Shown piece by piece: positions 25,016 through 34,304 of a stretch of DNA of 64,000 bases. A program made the translations under genes and the position numbers. Below the pieces are notes generated by a model. It ran no database searches, was not told where the DNA came from, and was given only the letters and a program-made list of their open reading frames with translations. This stretch comes from Sphingomonas alpina (GTDB lineage: Bacteria > Pseudomonadota > Alphaproteobacteria > Sphingomonadales > Sphingomonadaceae). Location of the stretch: NCBI RefSeq assembly GCF_014490665.1, contig NZ_CP061038.1, positions 930,001 through 994,000 on the forward strand, written 5' to 3'. Position 1 is the stretch's first letter. Every line of letters starts with the position of its first letter.

Positions 25016-28000
25016 ATGACCCAGCAATCCATCTTCTATGATTCATCCGGGCGCAGGCGCCGCCGCTTCGGCGTGGCGGTGGTGGCATTCGTTCTGCTCG
25101 TGGTGGTCGCGGTGGCGGCGCTGGCGATCTCGATCGGCGCCGTGCCGCGCGCGCCGCTGCTGCCGGTGGTGGCCGAGCATCCCGCGCTGACCAAGCTGCC
25201 GCCGCCGCACGAGCCGCTGCTCAAGCGCACCAAGCACCGTCTGTTCGATTATGCCCGGCTGCTGACCGGCCGCAAGCGCGGCGTGGCCGAGGACGTGCCG
25301 CTGGCGATCGGCTTTCATGTGCCATGGGACGAATCCAGCGCGGCGTCGCTGCGCGAGCATATCGGCGAGCTCGACTGGCTGATCCCCGGCTGGGTCTCGG
25401 TGACCGGCGCGGATCACAAGATTTCGGTGTTCCGCGACGATGCCGGGCGCAACGTGATCAACCATTCGCCGCATCGCCCGTTGCTGCTGCCGATGATCCA
25501 GAACGCGATCCAGGGCGACTGGGATTCGGCCGGGATGGCGGCGCTGCTACGCGCGCCGGCGCAGCGCAAGGCATTGCTCGACCGGCTCGAGCCCTGGCTG
25601 GCGGCCAATCAGGCGGGCGGCGCATTCTTCGATTTCGAGGAACTGCCGGCGGCGTCGCAAAAGGATTACCAGGCGTTTCTGCGCGAGGCCAAGGCACGCT
25701 TTGCCAAGCGCAACTGGGTGGTCGCGATCGCGGTCCCGGTGGGTGACGAAAGCTGGAACATCAAGGCCTATGCGGCGATCGTCGATCGCGTCTTCCTGAT
25801 GGCCTATGACGAACATGAGCTGAGCGGCGAACCCGGACCGATCGCGTCGCAGAACTGGTTCGAACAGGCCGTGGCGCGCGCGGCGAACGGCGTGCCCAAG
25901 GCCAAGCTGGTCGTGGCGATCGGCAATTACGGCTATGACTGGCACGACAAGGGTGGCGAGCCGCTGGCGGTCGACGAAGCGTGGGAGGCGGCGCAGGAAT
26001 CGAGTGCGATGCCGGTGTTCGACAAGAATAGCGGCAATAGCGGCTTCGCCTATGAAGAGGGCAAGAGCCGCCATGTCGTGTGGCTGCTCGACGCGGCGTC
26101 GGCCTATAATCAGCTGCGCTTCCTCAAGCGCGCTGGCCTTAGCGGCGTGGCGCTGTGGCGGCTCGGGTCGGAGGATCCCGGCCTGTGGTCGATCTTCGGC
26201 CGGTCGCACCGCGTGCTGCCGGCGCCGTCGGCAATCAACGCGATCCCCGCCGGTACCGATGTCGATATCGAGGGCAATGGCGAGATATTGAAGATCGCCG
26301 CGGTGCCTGTCGCGGGGACACGGCAGACCATCGCCGCGCGCGACGGATCGATCGCCGGGGTCGAGTTCACCCGGTTGCCCTCGCCCTATATCGTGGCGCG
26401 CACCGGCTATAAGCCGGGTGAGATCGCGCTGACCTTCGACGACGGGCCCGACCCGACCTGGACGCCGCGTATCCTCGACGTGCTCAAGGCGAAGAACGTC
26501 CATGCGACCTTCTTCATCGTCGGCGAGAATGCGTTGACCCAGCGCTCGCTGCTCAACCGCATGGTTGCCGAGGGGCATGAAATCGGCAGCCACACCTATA
26601 CCCATCCCAATCTGGCCGGGGCCTCGCCTGCGGAAACCGCGTTCCAGCTCAACACCACGCAGCGATTGTTCCAGGCGTTCACCGGGCGCTCGCTGCGGCT
26701 GTTCCGCGCGCCCTATTTCGGGGACGCCGAGCCAACCACGGCGGACGAGATCGAGCCGGCGCTGCAGGCGCAGGATCGCGGCTATATCTCGGTCGGGCTG
26801 CATGTCGATCCCGACGACTGGAAGCGCCCCGGCGTGCAGGCGATCATCGACAAGACGCTGAGCATGGTGGACGCCGGCAAGGCGCCGTGCGGCAGCAATT
26901 CCCCGGCCAATTGCAGCCGCAACGTGGTGCTGCTCCATGATGCCGGTGGCAATCGTGCGCAGACGCTCGCCGCATTGCCGGTGATCATCGATCAGCTGCG
27001 CGCGCGGGGCTATACGCTGGTGCCGGTGTCGACGCTGGCGGGCATTCCGCGCGACGTCGCGATGCCGCCAATCTCGGCGAGCGACCGGCTCGCGGCGCAG
27101 GTCGACCTGTTCATCTTCGGCACGCTCGGCACGATCGTCACCGCGCTGGGGTGGATCTTCCTGTTCGCGATCACGATCGGCATCCTGCGTGCGCTGACCC
27201 TGTCGGCGCTGGCGCTGATCCAGGCGCGGCGCGAGGCGCGGATGGTGTTCCCGGCGATCGATCCGGCGCGTTTCGTGACGGTGATGATCCCGGCGTTCAA
27301 CGAGGAGACGGTGATCGTGCGCGCGGTCCAGGGCGTGCTCGCCTCCACCGATGTGCGGATCGAAGTGATCGTGATCGACGATGGCTCCAGCGACCGGACC
27401 AGCCAGATGGTGCAAGAGGCGTTTGCGGACGAGCCGCGCGTGCGGCTGCTCACGCTGGAGAATGGCGGCAAGGCGCGCGCGCTCAATCGCGGGCTGGAAC
27501 TGGCGACGGGTGAGATCATCATTGCGCTCGATGCCGACACCCAGTTCGAGGCGACGACGATCGCGCGGCTGGCGCGCTGGTTCGCCGATCCAGCGCTGGG
27601 CGCGGTCGCGGGCAACGCGAAGGTCGGCAACCGCGTCAACCTGGTCACCAAATGGCAGGCGCTGGAGTATATCACGGCGCAGAATCTCGAACGGCGCGCG
27701 CTGGCGCGGCTCGATGCGATCACCGTCGTGCCGGGCGCGGTCGGCGCGTGGCGGCTGGCGGCGATCCGGCAGGTCGGCGGCTATCCCGACGACACGCTGG
27801 CCGAGGATCAGGACCTGACCATCGCGATCCAGCGTGCCGGATGGCGCGTGACCTATGACCAATATGCCGTTGCCTGGACCGAAGCGCCGGAGAGCTTTGC
27901 CGGCCTGGCCAAGCAGCGTTTCCGCTGGGCGTTCGGCACGTTGCAATGCCTGTGGAAGCATCGTCGGGTGATGGCCAGCGGCAAACCGCGCGGGCTGGCG

Positions 28001-28378
28001 CGGGTCGGCTTGCCGCAGGCGATCGTATTCCAGATCATCCTTGCCTCGATCTCGCCGATCATCGACCTCGCGCTGATCGTCAGCTTCATCACCACCTGGG
28101 TCGCGGTCCAGGCGCATGGCTGGGCGCAGACCCAGCATGATGTCGAGAAGATGCTGATCTACTGGCTGGTGTTCACCGCGATCGACCTGCTCGCGGCGAC
28201 GATCGCCTTTGCGCTGGAGCGGCGCGAGAATTGGCGGCTATTGTGGCTGCTGATTCCGCAGCGCATCGGGTATCGCCAGGTGATGTATTATGTCGTGCTG
28301 AAAGCGATCACTCAGGCATTGCGCGGCCCGCGCGTCGGCTGGGGCAAGCTGGCGCGGACCGGGCGAGTGAGCGTTTAG
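25016..28378 (+). CDS. Trifunctional membrane protein: GH18-like, polysaccharide deacetylase, GT2
   Basis: 1120 residues. N-terminal membrane anchor (~17-45). Residues ~80-420 form a GH18-like barrel (AFFDFEELP resembling the DxxDxDxE site; FLMAYDEHEL). Residues ~465-680 are a NodB-type deacetylase: LTFDDGPDPTWTP, FFIVGENAL, GHEIGSHTYTHPNLA and VLLHDAGGNRAQT. After ~700-735 (membrane) comes a GT2 domain (~750-1000): PAFNEETVI, VIDDGSSDRT, DADTQFE, AEDQDLT and KQRFRWAF, then a C-terminal membrane domain. The GT2 resembles N-acetylglucosamine polymerases. I infer synthesis, deacetylation and trimming of a surface polysaccharide in one polypeptide. It stands alone between two repeats. Confidence 0.88.
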   Translation: MTQQSIFYDSSGRRRRRFGVAVVAFVLLVVVAVAALAISIGAVPRAPLLPVVAEHPALTKLPPPHEPLLKRTKHRLFDYARLLTGRKRGVAEDVPLAIGFHVPWDESSAASLREHIGELDWLIPGWVSVTGADHKISVFRDDAGRNVINHSPHRPLLLPMIQNAIQGDWDSAGMAALLRAPAQRKALLDRLEPWLAANQAGGAFFDFEELPAASQKDYQAFLREAKARFAKRNWVVAIAVPVGDESWNIKAYAAIVDRVFLMAYDEHELSGEPGPIASQNWFEQAVARAANGVPKAKLVVAIGNYGYDWHDKGGEPLAVDEAWEAAQESSAMPVFDKNSGNSGFAYEEGKSRHVVWLLDAASAYNQLRFLKRAGLSGVALWRLGSEDPGLWSIFGRSHRVLPAPSAINAIPAGTDVDIEGNGEILKIAAVPVAGTRQTIAARDGSIAGVEFTRLPSPYIVARTGYKPGEIALTFDDGPDPTWTPRILDVLKAKNVHATFFIVGENALTQRSLLNRMVAEGHEIGSHTYTHPNLAGASPAETAFQLNTTQRLFQAFTGRSLRLFRAPYFGDAEPTTADEIEPALQAQDRGYISVGLHVDPDDWKRPGVQAIIDKTLSMVDAGKAPCGSNSPANCSRNVVLLHDAGGNRAQTLAALPVIIDQLRARGYTLVPVSTLAGIPRDVAMPPISASDRLAAQVDLFIFGTLGTIVTALGWIFLFAITIGILRALTLSALALIQARREARMVFPAIDPARFVTVMIPAFNEETVIVRAVQGVLASTDVRIEVIVIDDGSSDRTSQMVQEAFADEPRVRLLTLENGGKARALNRGLELATGEIIIALDADTQFEATTIARLARWFADPALGAVAGNAKVGNRVNLVTKWQALEYITAQNLERRALARLDAITVVPGAVGAWRLAAIRQVGGYPDDTLAEDQDLTIAIQRAGWRVTYDQYAVAWTEAPESFAGLAKQRFRWAFGTLQCLWKHRRVMASGKPRGLARVGLPQAIVFQIILASISPIIDLALIVSFITTWVAVQAHGWAQTQHDVEKMLIYWLVFTAIDLLAATIAFALERRENWRLLWLLIPQRIGYRQVMYYVVLKAITQALRGPRVGWGKLARTGRVSV

Positions 28379-28430
28379 GGCAAGGTCGGTTTGGACAGGG
28401 CAGGGCCCCATTTCAAGGACACTCCCCCTC

Positions 28431-28504
28431 GGTTCGTTTCGAGCGAAGTCGAGGAACTGCTTGCAGCGTGTGTGGCTTGTTTCTCGACTTCGCTCGAAAC
28501 GAAC
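28431..28504. repeat. REP-like palindrome, GTTTCGAGCGAAGTCGAG type
   Basis: Inverted arms GGTTCGTTTCGAGCGAAGTC (left) and GACTTCGCTCGAAACGAAC (right) with a ~28 bp loop, between the convergent stops of the 1120-residue enzyme and the GH3 gene. It could terminate transcription from both sides. Confidence 0.7.
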
Positions 28505-28530
28505 GGGAGAGGGATGTCTGGTAGGTTAGT

Positions 28531-30773
28531 CTAAGCCAGTTCGAAGCTGCCCTTCAGGCCACCCACCGATGAGGTGCCGAGCCAGATGTCGAAGGCGCCG
28601 GGCTCGACCGTCCATTTGTCTCCGGCCCAGAAGCGCAGGTCGGCTGCGGCGAGGGTGAAGCGCACCTGCTTCGTCTCCCCCGGTGCGAGCGTGATGCGGT
28701 CGAAACGCTTCAGCTCGCGCACCGGGCGGGTGCGGCTGGCGACGCGATCACGAATGTAGAGCTGCACCACTTCGGTACCAGCGGCCTTGCCGGTATTGGC
28801 GATGGTCGCCGTGACGACGAGCGTGCCGTTCAACGTCAGTGGCCCACCGACCTGAAGCGCCGAGAGCGCGAAGCTGGTGTAGCTGAGGCCATGTCCGAAC
28901 GGGTACAGCGCGTCGTTGTTCGTCTCGCGATAGCGCGCCTTATATTCCTCGCCGGGCGTGCCCGCGGCGGGGCGGCCGGTGGTCTTGTGATTGTAGAAGA
29001 ACGGCTCCTGGCCACTTTCGTGCGGGAAGCTGACCGGCAGCTTGGCCGAGGGATTGACCGTGCCGAACAATATGTCGGCGATGGCGTTGCCGGCTTCGCT
29101 GCCGAGGAACCAGGTGGCGAGGATCGCCGGCGCATCCTTGACCGCGCCCGACAGCGCCAGCGCGCGGCCGTGGCGCAACAGGATGATGACCGGCTTGCCG
29201 GTTGCCGCGACCGCTTCGACGAGCGCCTGCTGTGCCGGCGGCACGATGATCGCGGTACGCGACTGCGCTTCGCCCGACATGTTCTGCGTCTCGCCGATCG
29301 CGAGCAGCACCACGTCGGCCGCACGCGCCGCCGCGACCGCGGCCTCGATCCCCCGGGCAGGGCCGCTTCGACATCGCTGCCCTTGACCACATCGAGCTGC
29401 TTCGGATCCGCCAGCTTCGCGCGGATGCCGCTCGCCAGATCGACGTTGATCGTCTTCTCCGCCATGAAGGCCCACATGCCGACGACATTGTCGCGGTCGT
29501 CGCCGAACGGGCCGATCAGGGCGATGCGGCCGGGATTGGATTTGAGCGGCAACAGGCCGCCATCGTTCTTGAGCAGCACGATCGAACGCGCACCGGACTC
29601 GCGCGACAGCTTGCGCAGCGCCGGGCTGGTGACCTGGGTGCGCTCGGCCTTGGCGTCCATCGAACGGTAGGGATTGTCGAACAGGCCGATCGTGTCCTTC
29701 AGCTGCAGCACGCGACGGACCGAGGCGTCGACCGCGGCGACCGGCACCTCGCCGGCCTCGACCAAGGCAGGCAGATGGAGGTTGTAGAGATTGCTCGACA
29801 TGCTCATGTCGACACCCGCCAGGAACGCCTTTTTCGCGGCATCTCGGCCGTCGGCAGCATAGCCGTGCGCGATCAGTTCCTCATCCGCGGTCCAGTCGGA
29901 CACGACCAGGCCCTTGAACGCCCATTCGCCGCGCAGCAGATCGGTCAGCAGCCAGTGATTGCCGGTGGCGGGCACGCCGTTGATATCGTTGAATGCCGAC
30001 ATGGTGGTGACCGCACCGGCCGCGAAGCTGCTTTCGAATGGCGGGAAATGAATCTCGCGCAGCGCCTCCATCGAGATGTCGACGCTGTTGTAATCCATGC
30101 CCGCGCCAACCGCACCATAAGCGGCGAAATGCTTCGGGCAGGCGAGCATGCGAGTCGGATCGCGCAGATCCTTGCCCTGGAACCCGCGCACGCGAGCAGC
30201 CGCCATCGCCTGGCCGAGGCAGGTATCCTCGCCCGAGCCTTCGGCGACGCGACCCCAGCGCTGGTCACGCGCGACATCGACCATTGGTGCGAAGGTCCAG
30301 TGAATGCCAAGCGCTGTGGATTCGAGCGCCGCGCCGCGCGCGGTGAGCTCCGCCAGATCGGGGTCGAACGATCCGGCCTCGGCCAGCGGGATCGGGAAGA
30401 TCGTGCGCAACCCATGGATGACATCGGCGCCGAAGATCAGCGGAATACCCAGCCGGGTTTCCTCCAGCGCCATGCGTTGCATCGTGCGACCGCCGGCGAC
30501 ACCGGTGCCGTTGAACAGCATGCCGACACGCCCAGCGCGGATGTTGGCGAGCTGTGTCGCCGTATTGCCCGACGCCGCACCGGGATTGAACACGATGCCG
30601 GGCGCGCGAAGCAGGTCGCTGAAACAGCTGAGCTGACCGGCCTTTTCGGCGAGGGTCATGCGTGCGATCAGGCTTTCGATGCGGTCCGACTGCGCCAGCG
30701 CGACGCGTGGCGCGAGGGCGAAGCCGGCGACCATTGCACCGGATTGGAGAAGCGCACGGCGGGAAAGCTGCAT
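28531..30773 (-). pseudogene. GH3 beta-glucosidase (BglX-like), split by a -1 frameshift
   Basis: Periplasmic family 3 glycoside hydrolase. The start ATG at 30773 opens a twin-arginine-like signal (SRRALLQSG...APRVALA). The TIM-barrel part carries GIPLIFGADVIHG, ACPKHFAAYGAVGAG and the nucleophile block GLVVSDWTADEEL. The C-terminal half (ADVVLLAIGETQNMSGEAQS, FGHGLSYTSFALS, fibronectin III-like tail to 28531) lies in another frame. The switch is at a run of five C on the plus strand (29350-29354). One extra G on the coding strand gives ALPGGIEAAVAAARAADVVL, a continuous ~747-residue enzyme. The span (2243 nt) is one short of a multiple of three. Confidence 0.9.
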
Positions 30774-31120
30774 GAGGGTGATATCCTGGGGGCGGGCGTG
30801 TTGTTTAACGGACGAAACATAGCAGGGGAATGACGTTCGCGACCGAAGTTGTGAACGTTCTCATATAATGCGCCGCGAGTCACGATGCGATCGGATTCGA
30901 TAAGACGTGTCGTGAGGGGAAAACCATCATTGCCGTCGATATCAGACCTTCCAACCGGAAGCGGGCCTGACCTCGGATCCGGGAGCAGTCCAACGCGGTC
31001 ACGGTCGAAAGCCTCGATATGCGGTTTATCGAGCCTGACGCGGCAACGCGATCGACCACGCCGGCAATCCTGCTTGTGCTTCTGCCCTTGTCTTGCCAAA
31101 GAGCTTTCAGGGGGAGCTAT
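30774..31120. promoter_or_regulatory. Intergenic region with a consensus -10 box
   Basis: 347 bp between the GH3 start and the 31121 gene. A TATAAT hexamer at 30864-30869 (plus strand) is a perfect -10, but no good -35 lies 16-18 bp upstream, and it would leave a ~245-nt leader. Nothing else is visible. Confidence 0.3.
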
Positions 31121-31876
31121 ATGACGGGGGCGTCGTGTATTTCATGGTGTCTGGTGGTCGGGTTGGCAGTCATGCCATCCGCCGCCGGTGCGCAGGCAAC
31201 CGAGGCGATGCCGGCGGCTGCCGCAGCGGCGACGCCAGAACCGAGCCCGGTGGCGGACGGCTTTGCCCGCATCCCAGCCAACACACCGGTCAATTTCGAA
31301 ATCGTCGATGCGCTGAGTTCGAAGACCAGCAAGGTCGATCAGATGTTCGCGATCCGACTGCTCGATCCGGTGACGGTCGACGGAAAGGTCGTACTTCCGG
31401 CAGGCATCGTCGGCGAGGGGCAGGTGGTTCATGCCGCCAAAGCGACAGGATTGGGTAAGGCGGGGGAACTGATCCTCGCCGCGCGATACATGCAGTGCGG
31501 CGACTCGAAGATCGGGCTGCGCGGACTCAAGCTCGGTGGGACGGGTCAGGACAAGACCGGCACGTTGATGGCCGCGACGATCGCGGTTGGCGTCATTGCC
31601 ACGCCATTGATGTTCATGAAGGGCGGGGAAACGATCATCCCGGCCAAGGCCTTCGCTCATGCCCGGTTGAGCAAGCCGGTCGATATCCAGATGTCGCCGA
31701 CGCCACAATGCACCGGTTCAGGGCCGATGGTGGCGCCATCCGCGGAGTCCGGCCCCATGACGGTCCCTGCATCGGCGGAGCCGAAACCCATGGTCGTACC
31801 GACTTCGTCACCAGCAACACAAACGCCGGCGACCGTGCCGGCATCCGTTTCCAACCAAGAGGGGAAGTCCGAATGA
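31121..31876 (+). CDS. Secreted hypothetical protein
   Basis: 251 residues, ATG at 31121 after an AGGGGGAG site. Signal peptide: ISWCLVVGLAVMPSAAGAQ. The mature part holds a beta-rich domain (ARIPANTPVNFEIVDALSSK, GKVVLPAGIVGEGQVVHA) and a central hydrophobic stretch (MAATIAVGVIATPLMFM). It ends with a ~60-residue Pro/Ser/Thr-rich low-complexity tail with repeated MVVP/SAE units. The stop overlaps the next start by four bases. No domain recognised; the operon partner has DUF2846. Confidence 0.7.
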   Translation: MTGASCISWCLVVGLAVMPSAAGAQATEAMPAAAAAATPEPSPVADGFARIPANTPVNFEIVDALSSKTSKVDQMFAIRLLDPVTVDGKVVLPAGIVGEGQVVHAAKATGLGKAGELILAARYMQCGDSKIGLRGLKLGGTGQDKTGTLMAATIAVGVIATPLMFMKGGETIIPAKAFAHARLSKPVDIQMSPTPQCTGSGPMVAPSAESGPMTVPASAEPKPMVVPTSSPATQTPATVPASVSNQEGKSE

Positions 31877-32406
31877 AGAAGAATATCGCATCGCTGATGC
31901 TCGCCGTCGCCGTGGCGGGGATGGCGGTTCCCGCGATCGCACAGGATGGTGCTGCTGCGGCCACCGCCGCGATCGCCACCAAGTCGGGCACGATCGGGGC
32001 CCCTGCCGCCGGCAAGGGCATGATCGTCTTCTATCGCCCCGGGTCGCTGATGGGTGCGGCACTGGGTTGCACCGTGCGTGAAGGCGAGGGCGCTGCCGAA
32101 CAGCAGATCGCACGGCTCGGATCGGGCAAATATTGGGTCCATATGGCTGAGCCCGGCAAGCATGCCTATCGCACCGAGGGGGAGAAGACGGACGTCCTCA
32201 ATCTCGAGATCGAGCCTGACGAAACCTATTTCGTGAAGTGCAAGATCGGCATGGGCATCATGGCCGGTCGCGCCAATATTTCGCCGTCGGATCAGGCGGA
32301 GTTCGGCAAGAAGGCCAAGGGCCTGAAACTCTGGGAGCCGAAGGCGGACAAGGACGACAAGGGTGCCAAGCCTGTCGAAGAAAAGGCCACGGAAGAGAAG
32401 AAATAA
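31873..32406 (+). CDS. DUF2846 domain secreted protein
   Basis: 177 residues. Signal peptide MKKNIASLMLAVAVAGMAVP-AIAQ. The DUF2846 domain spans ~45-150 (GKGMIVFYRPGSLMGAALGC, KYWVHMAEPGKHAY, LNLEIEPDETYFVKCKIGMG). A Lys/Glu-rich tail follows. DUF2846 proteins are envelope proteins of unknown function, often lipid-anchored; this one lacks a lipobox. Translationally coupled to the preceding gene by ATGA, followed by a strong terminator at 32437. Confidence 0.85.
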   Translation: MKKNIASLMLAVAVAGMAVPAIAQDGAAAATAAIATKSGTIGAPAAGKGMIVFYRPGSLMGAALGCTVREGEGAAEQQIARLGSGKYWVHMAEPGKHAYRTEGEKTDVLNLEIEPDETYFVKCKIGMGIMAGRANISPSDQAEFGKKAKGLKLWEPKADKDDKGAKPVEEKATEEKK

Positions 32407-32436
32407 CCGACCGTCGCGCTGGCGACGGAAGACAGG

Positions 32437-32474
32437 AAGGCCGTTGCCCGGATGATCCGGGCAACGGCCTTTTC
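32437..32474 (+). terminator. Rho-independent terminator
   Basis: A 15-bp stem (AAGGCCGTTGCCCGG with its complement CCGGGCAACGGCCTT) around ATGAT, followed by TTTTC. It lies 31 bp after the DUF2846 stop. Confidence 0.9.
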
Positions 32475-32629
32475 AATGGGGTTTGATGCAAGTGGGACAG
32501 AAGCGGGCCGATCCTGCAACCGGACGGTAATGCCGGGTCGTCGTCTCATATACAGGCCTGACCGGTGACGACCGATCCTTCGCCGCCCGGCCATTCCACG
32601 CGCCTGCCCCAAGGGACTAACGCTGATGC

Positions 32630-33007
32630 CTATTTCGCGGAGTAGGTCACGGCCTCTATCTTGTGACCGTCCGGATCGCGGACAAAGGCACCATAATAAT
32701 TGGCATCATAGTCCGGCCGCAGCCCCGGCGCACCATCGTCGCTGCCACCATGGGCCAGTGCCGCAGCATGGAACCGATCGACCATCGAACGGTCTTCCAC
32801 GGCAAAGGCGATGTGAGCGCCATTGCCGACGGTTGCGGGTTTTCCGTCAATCGGGATCTGGACGCTGAAGTGAAAAGTGCCACTTCCGTAACCTAATCCA
32901 CCCTCGTCCTCGGCCATCGGCATAATGCCGATGATAGGCAAAACGGCGTCATAGAAACGCTTGGAGCGCCTCATATCATTCGTCCCGACCGAAACATGAT
33001 GGATCAC
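32630..33007 (-). CDS. VOC-family (glyoxalase/bleomycin-resistance-like) protein
   Basis: 125 residues from a GTG at 33007, preceded by GGAGG; the family N-terminus IHHVSVGTNDMRRSKRFYDAV fits this start. Further blocks are HIAFAVEDRSMVDRFHAAAL, YYGAFVRDPDGHKIEAVTYS. The pattern (His near the N-terminus, Glu in KIEAV near the C-terminus) supplies the usual metal ligands. Substrate unknown. Divergent from an AraC regulator, 249 bp away. Confidence 0.88.
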   Translation of the reverse strand: MIHHVSVGTNDMRRSKRFYDAVLPIIGIMPMAEDEGGLGYGSGTFHFSVQIPIDGKPATVGNGAHIAFAVEDRSMVDRFHAAALAHGGSDDGAPGLRPDYDANYYGAFVRDPDGHKIEAVTYSAK

Positions 33008-33256
33008 GACAGCCTCCGTTCTGATTCGTCCGAGAACGGCCGCCTCCGCATTTTGCTCCCAGACAAGGCGCCGATCGGCCCTCGGCCAGCGAAGCTGGCT
33101 GGCGGCAAGTGACCCATTTCTCAAGATTCACCTGCAGATCATACCTGCCTGTCAGCGGCATTGGAAATTTCCGCCTGATCCATGCCAAACCGCAAGATCG
33201 GTCGAGCAGGTCATGGCCGATGGCGACTAGCTGGTGCCGCCACGGAGGACGGGACG

Positions 33257-34141
33257 ATGAAGGCGGCGTTTCAAAACTATCACGCCCGGATGCAGCGGGT
33301 GCTGGATTATATCGACGGGCATCTGGACGGCGATCTGGACCTGGAAACGGTGAGCCGCATAGCGGCTTTCTCGAAGTTTCATTTCCACCGGCAGTTCATG
33401 GCGACTTTCGAACTGTCCCTGCACCGCTATGTCCAGCTTGCTCGTATGAAGCGTGCTTCACACCAGCTGGCCCATATCGACGCCCAAAGCGTCACGGACA
33501 TAGCGATGGATGCCGGTTACGACGCACCGGACGCCTTTGCACGAGCGTTTCGGCAACGGTTGGGACAATCGCCTTCGTCGTTCCGCAAATCCCCTGACTG
33601 GGGGCCGTGGCTCATGGCCTTCGGGCCGCTCGACAATGCGAGGAGCAAGCTCATGCAGATCATCTTTGAACATGACGACGTGACCATATGCGATGTGCCC
33701 CCAACACCGGTGGCGATCATGGAGCATCGCGGAGACCGGGCGATGCTCGGCGACACGTTCCAGCGATTCATCGCCTGGCGCAAGGCGGCCGGCTTGTCGC
33801 CTGAGACAAGCCCGACCTTCACCGTCTTCCGTTCGGAAAGAGAGCCCGTGGTCCCAGCCGATTACAGCATGGACCTGTGTATCGGGACGGATCAGCCGAT
33901 CGAGGCGAATGACGGGCAGATGAAGGCCGGCGTGATCCCGGGCGGACGCTGCGCGGTGCTGCGCTACCCCGGCAATACCAACAATCTGGAGCCCGCCGCG
34001 CTGTATCTCTATCGCGACTGGCTTCCGGCCAGCGGCGAGGAAGCACGCGACTTTCCGATCTATTGCCGACGCCGGCTGTCCTTCATCCCGGAGGTGCCGG
34101 TACATGAGGTGATCGTGGAATTGTTTCTGCCGCTGAAATAG
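33257..34141 (+). CDS. AraC-family regulator with GyrI-like effector domain
   Basis: 294 residues, ATG at 33257 after GGAGGACGGG. Here the AraC DNA-binding domain is N-terminal (MQRVLDYIDGHLDGDLDLET, VSRIAAFSKFHFHRQF, AMDAGYDAPDAFARAFRQRL, GQSPSSFRK). The C-terminal ~150 residues are a GyrI-like SOUL/effector-binding domain (VTICDVPPTPVAIMEHRG, PIYCRRRLSFIPEVPVHEVI). This order is typical of SoxS/Rob-like multidrug sensors. It probably controls the divergent VOC gene. Confidence 0.88.
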   Translation: MKAAFQNYHARMQRVLDYIDGHLDGDLDLETVSRIAAFSKFHFHRQFMATFELSLHRYVQLARMKRASHQLAHIDAQSVTDIAMDAGYDAPDAFARAFRQRLGQSPSSFRKSPDWGPWLMAFGPLDNARSKLMQIIFEHDDVTICDVPPTPVAIMEHRGDRAMLGDTFQRFIAWRKAAGLSPETSPTFTVFRSEREPVVPADYSMDLCIGTDQPIEANDGQMKAGVIPGGRCAVLRYPGNTNNLEPAALYLYRDWLPASGEEARDFPIYCRRRLSFIPEVPVHEVIVELFLPLK

Positions 34142-34262
34142 CGCCGCCGGATGCCGGTCTGGCTCTTCCGATCGTGAGAAGCGGGCCGGCTGTTATCCAC
34201 CGCTCCCGGCCATTCGCGCGACTGTCGCGGTGAGCGGCATGGCCAAAATGACCCGGTCAACA

Positions 34263-34298
34263 GGCACCCTCTGTCCGGTGTGGCCGACAGAGGGTGCC
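34263..34298 (-). terminator. Hairpin downstream of TonB receptor gene
   Basis: A 13-bp perfect stem (GGCACCCTCTGTC and GACAGAGGGTGCC) with a ten-base loop, 6 bp past the receptor stop. The T-content after it is low (TGTTGA), so a moderately strong terminator, possibly acting in both directions for the convergent AraC gene. Confidence 0.65.
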
Positions 34299-34304
34299 GA
34301 TCGA

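Noticed and set aside
25547..28138. 863-codon minus-strand frame
   Set aside because: Antisense of the three-domain polysaccharide enzyme.
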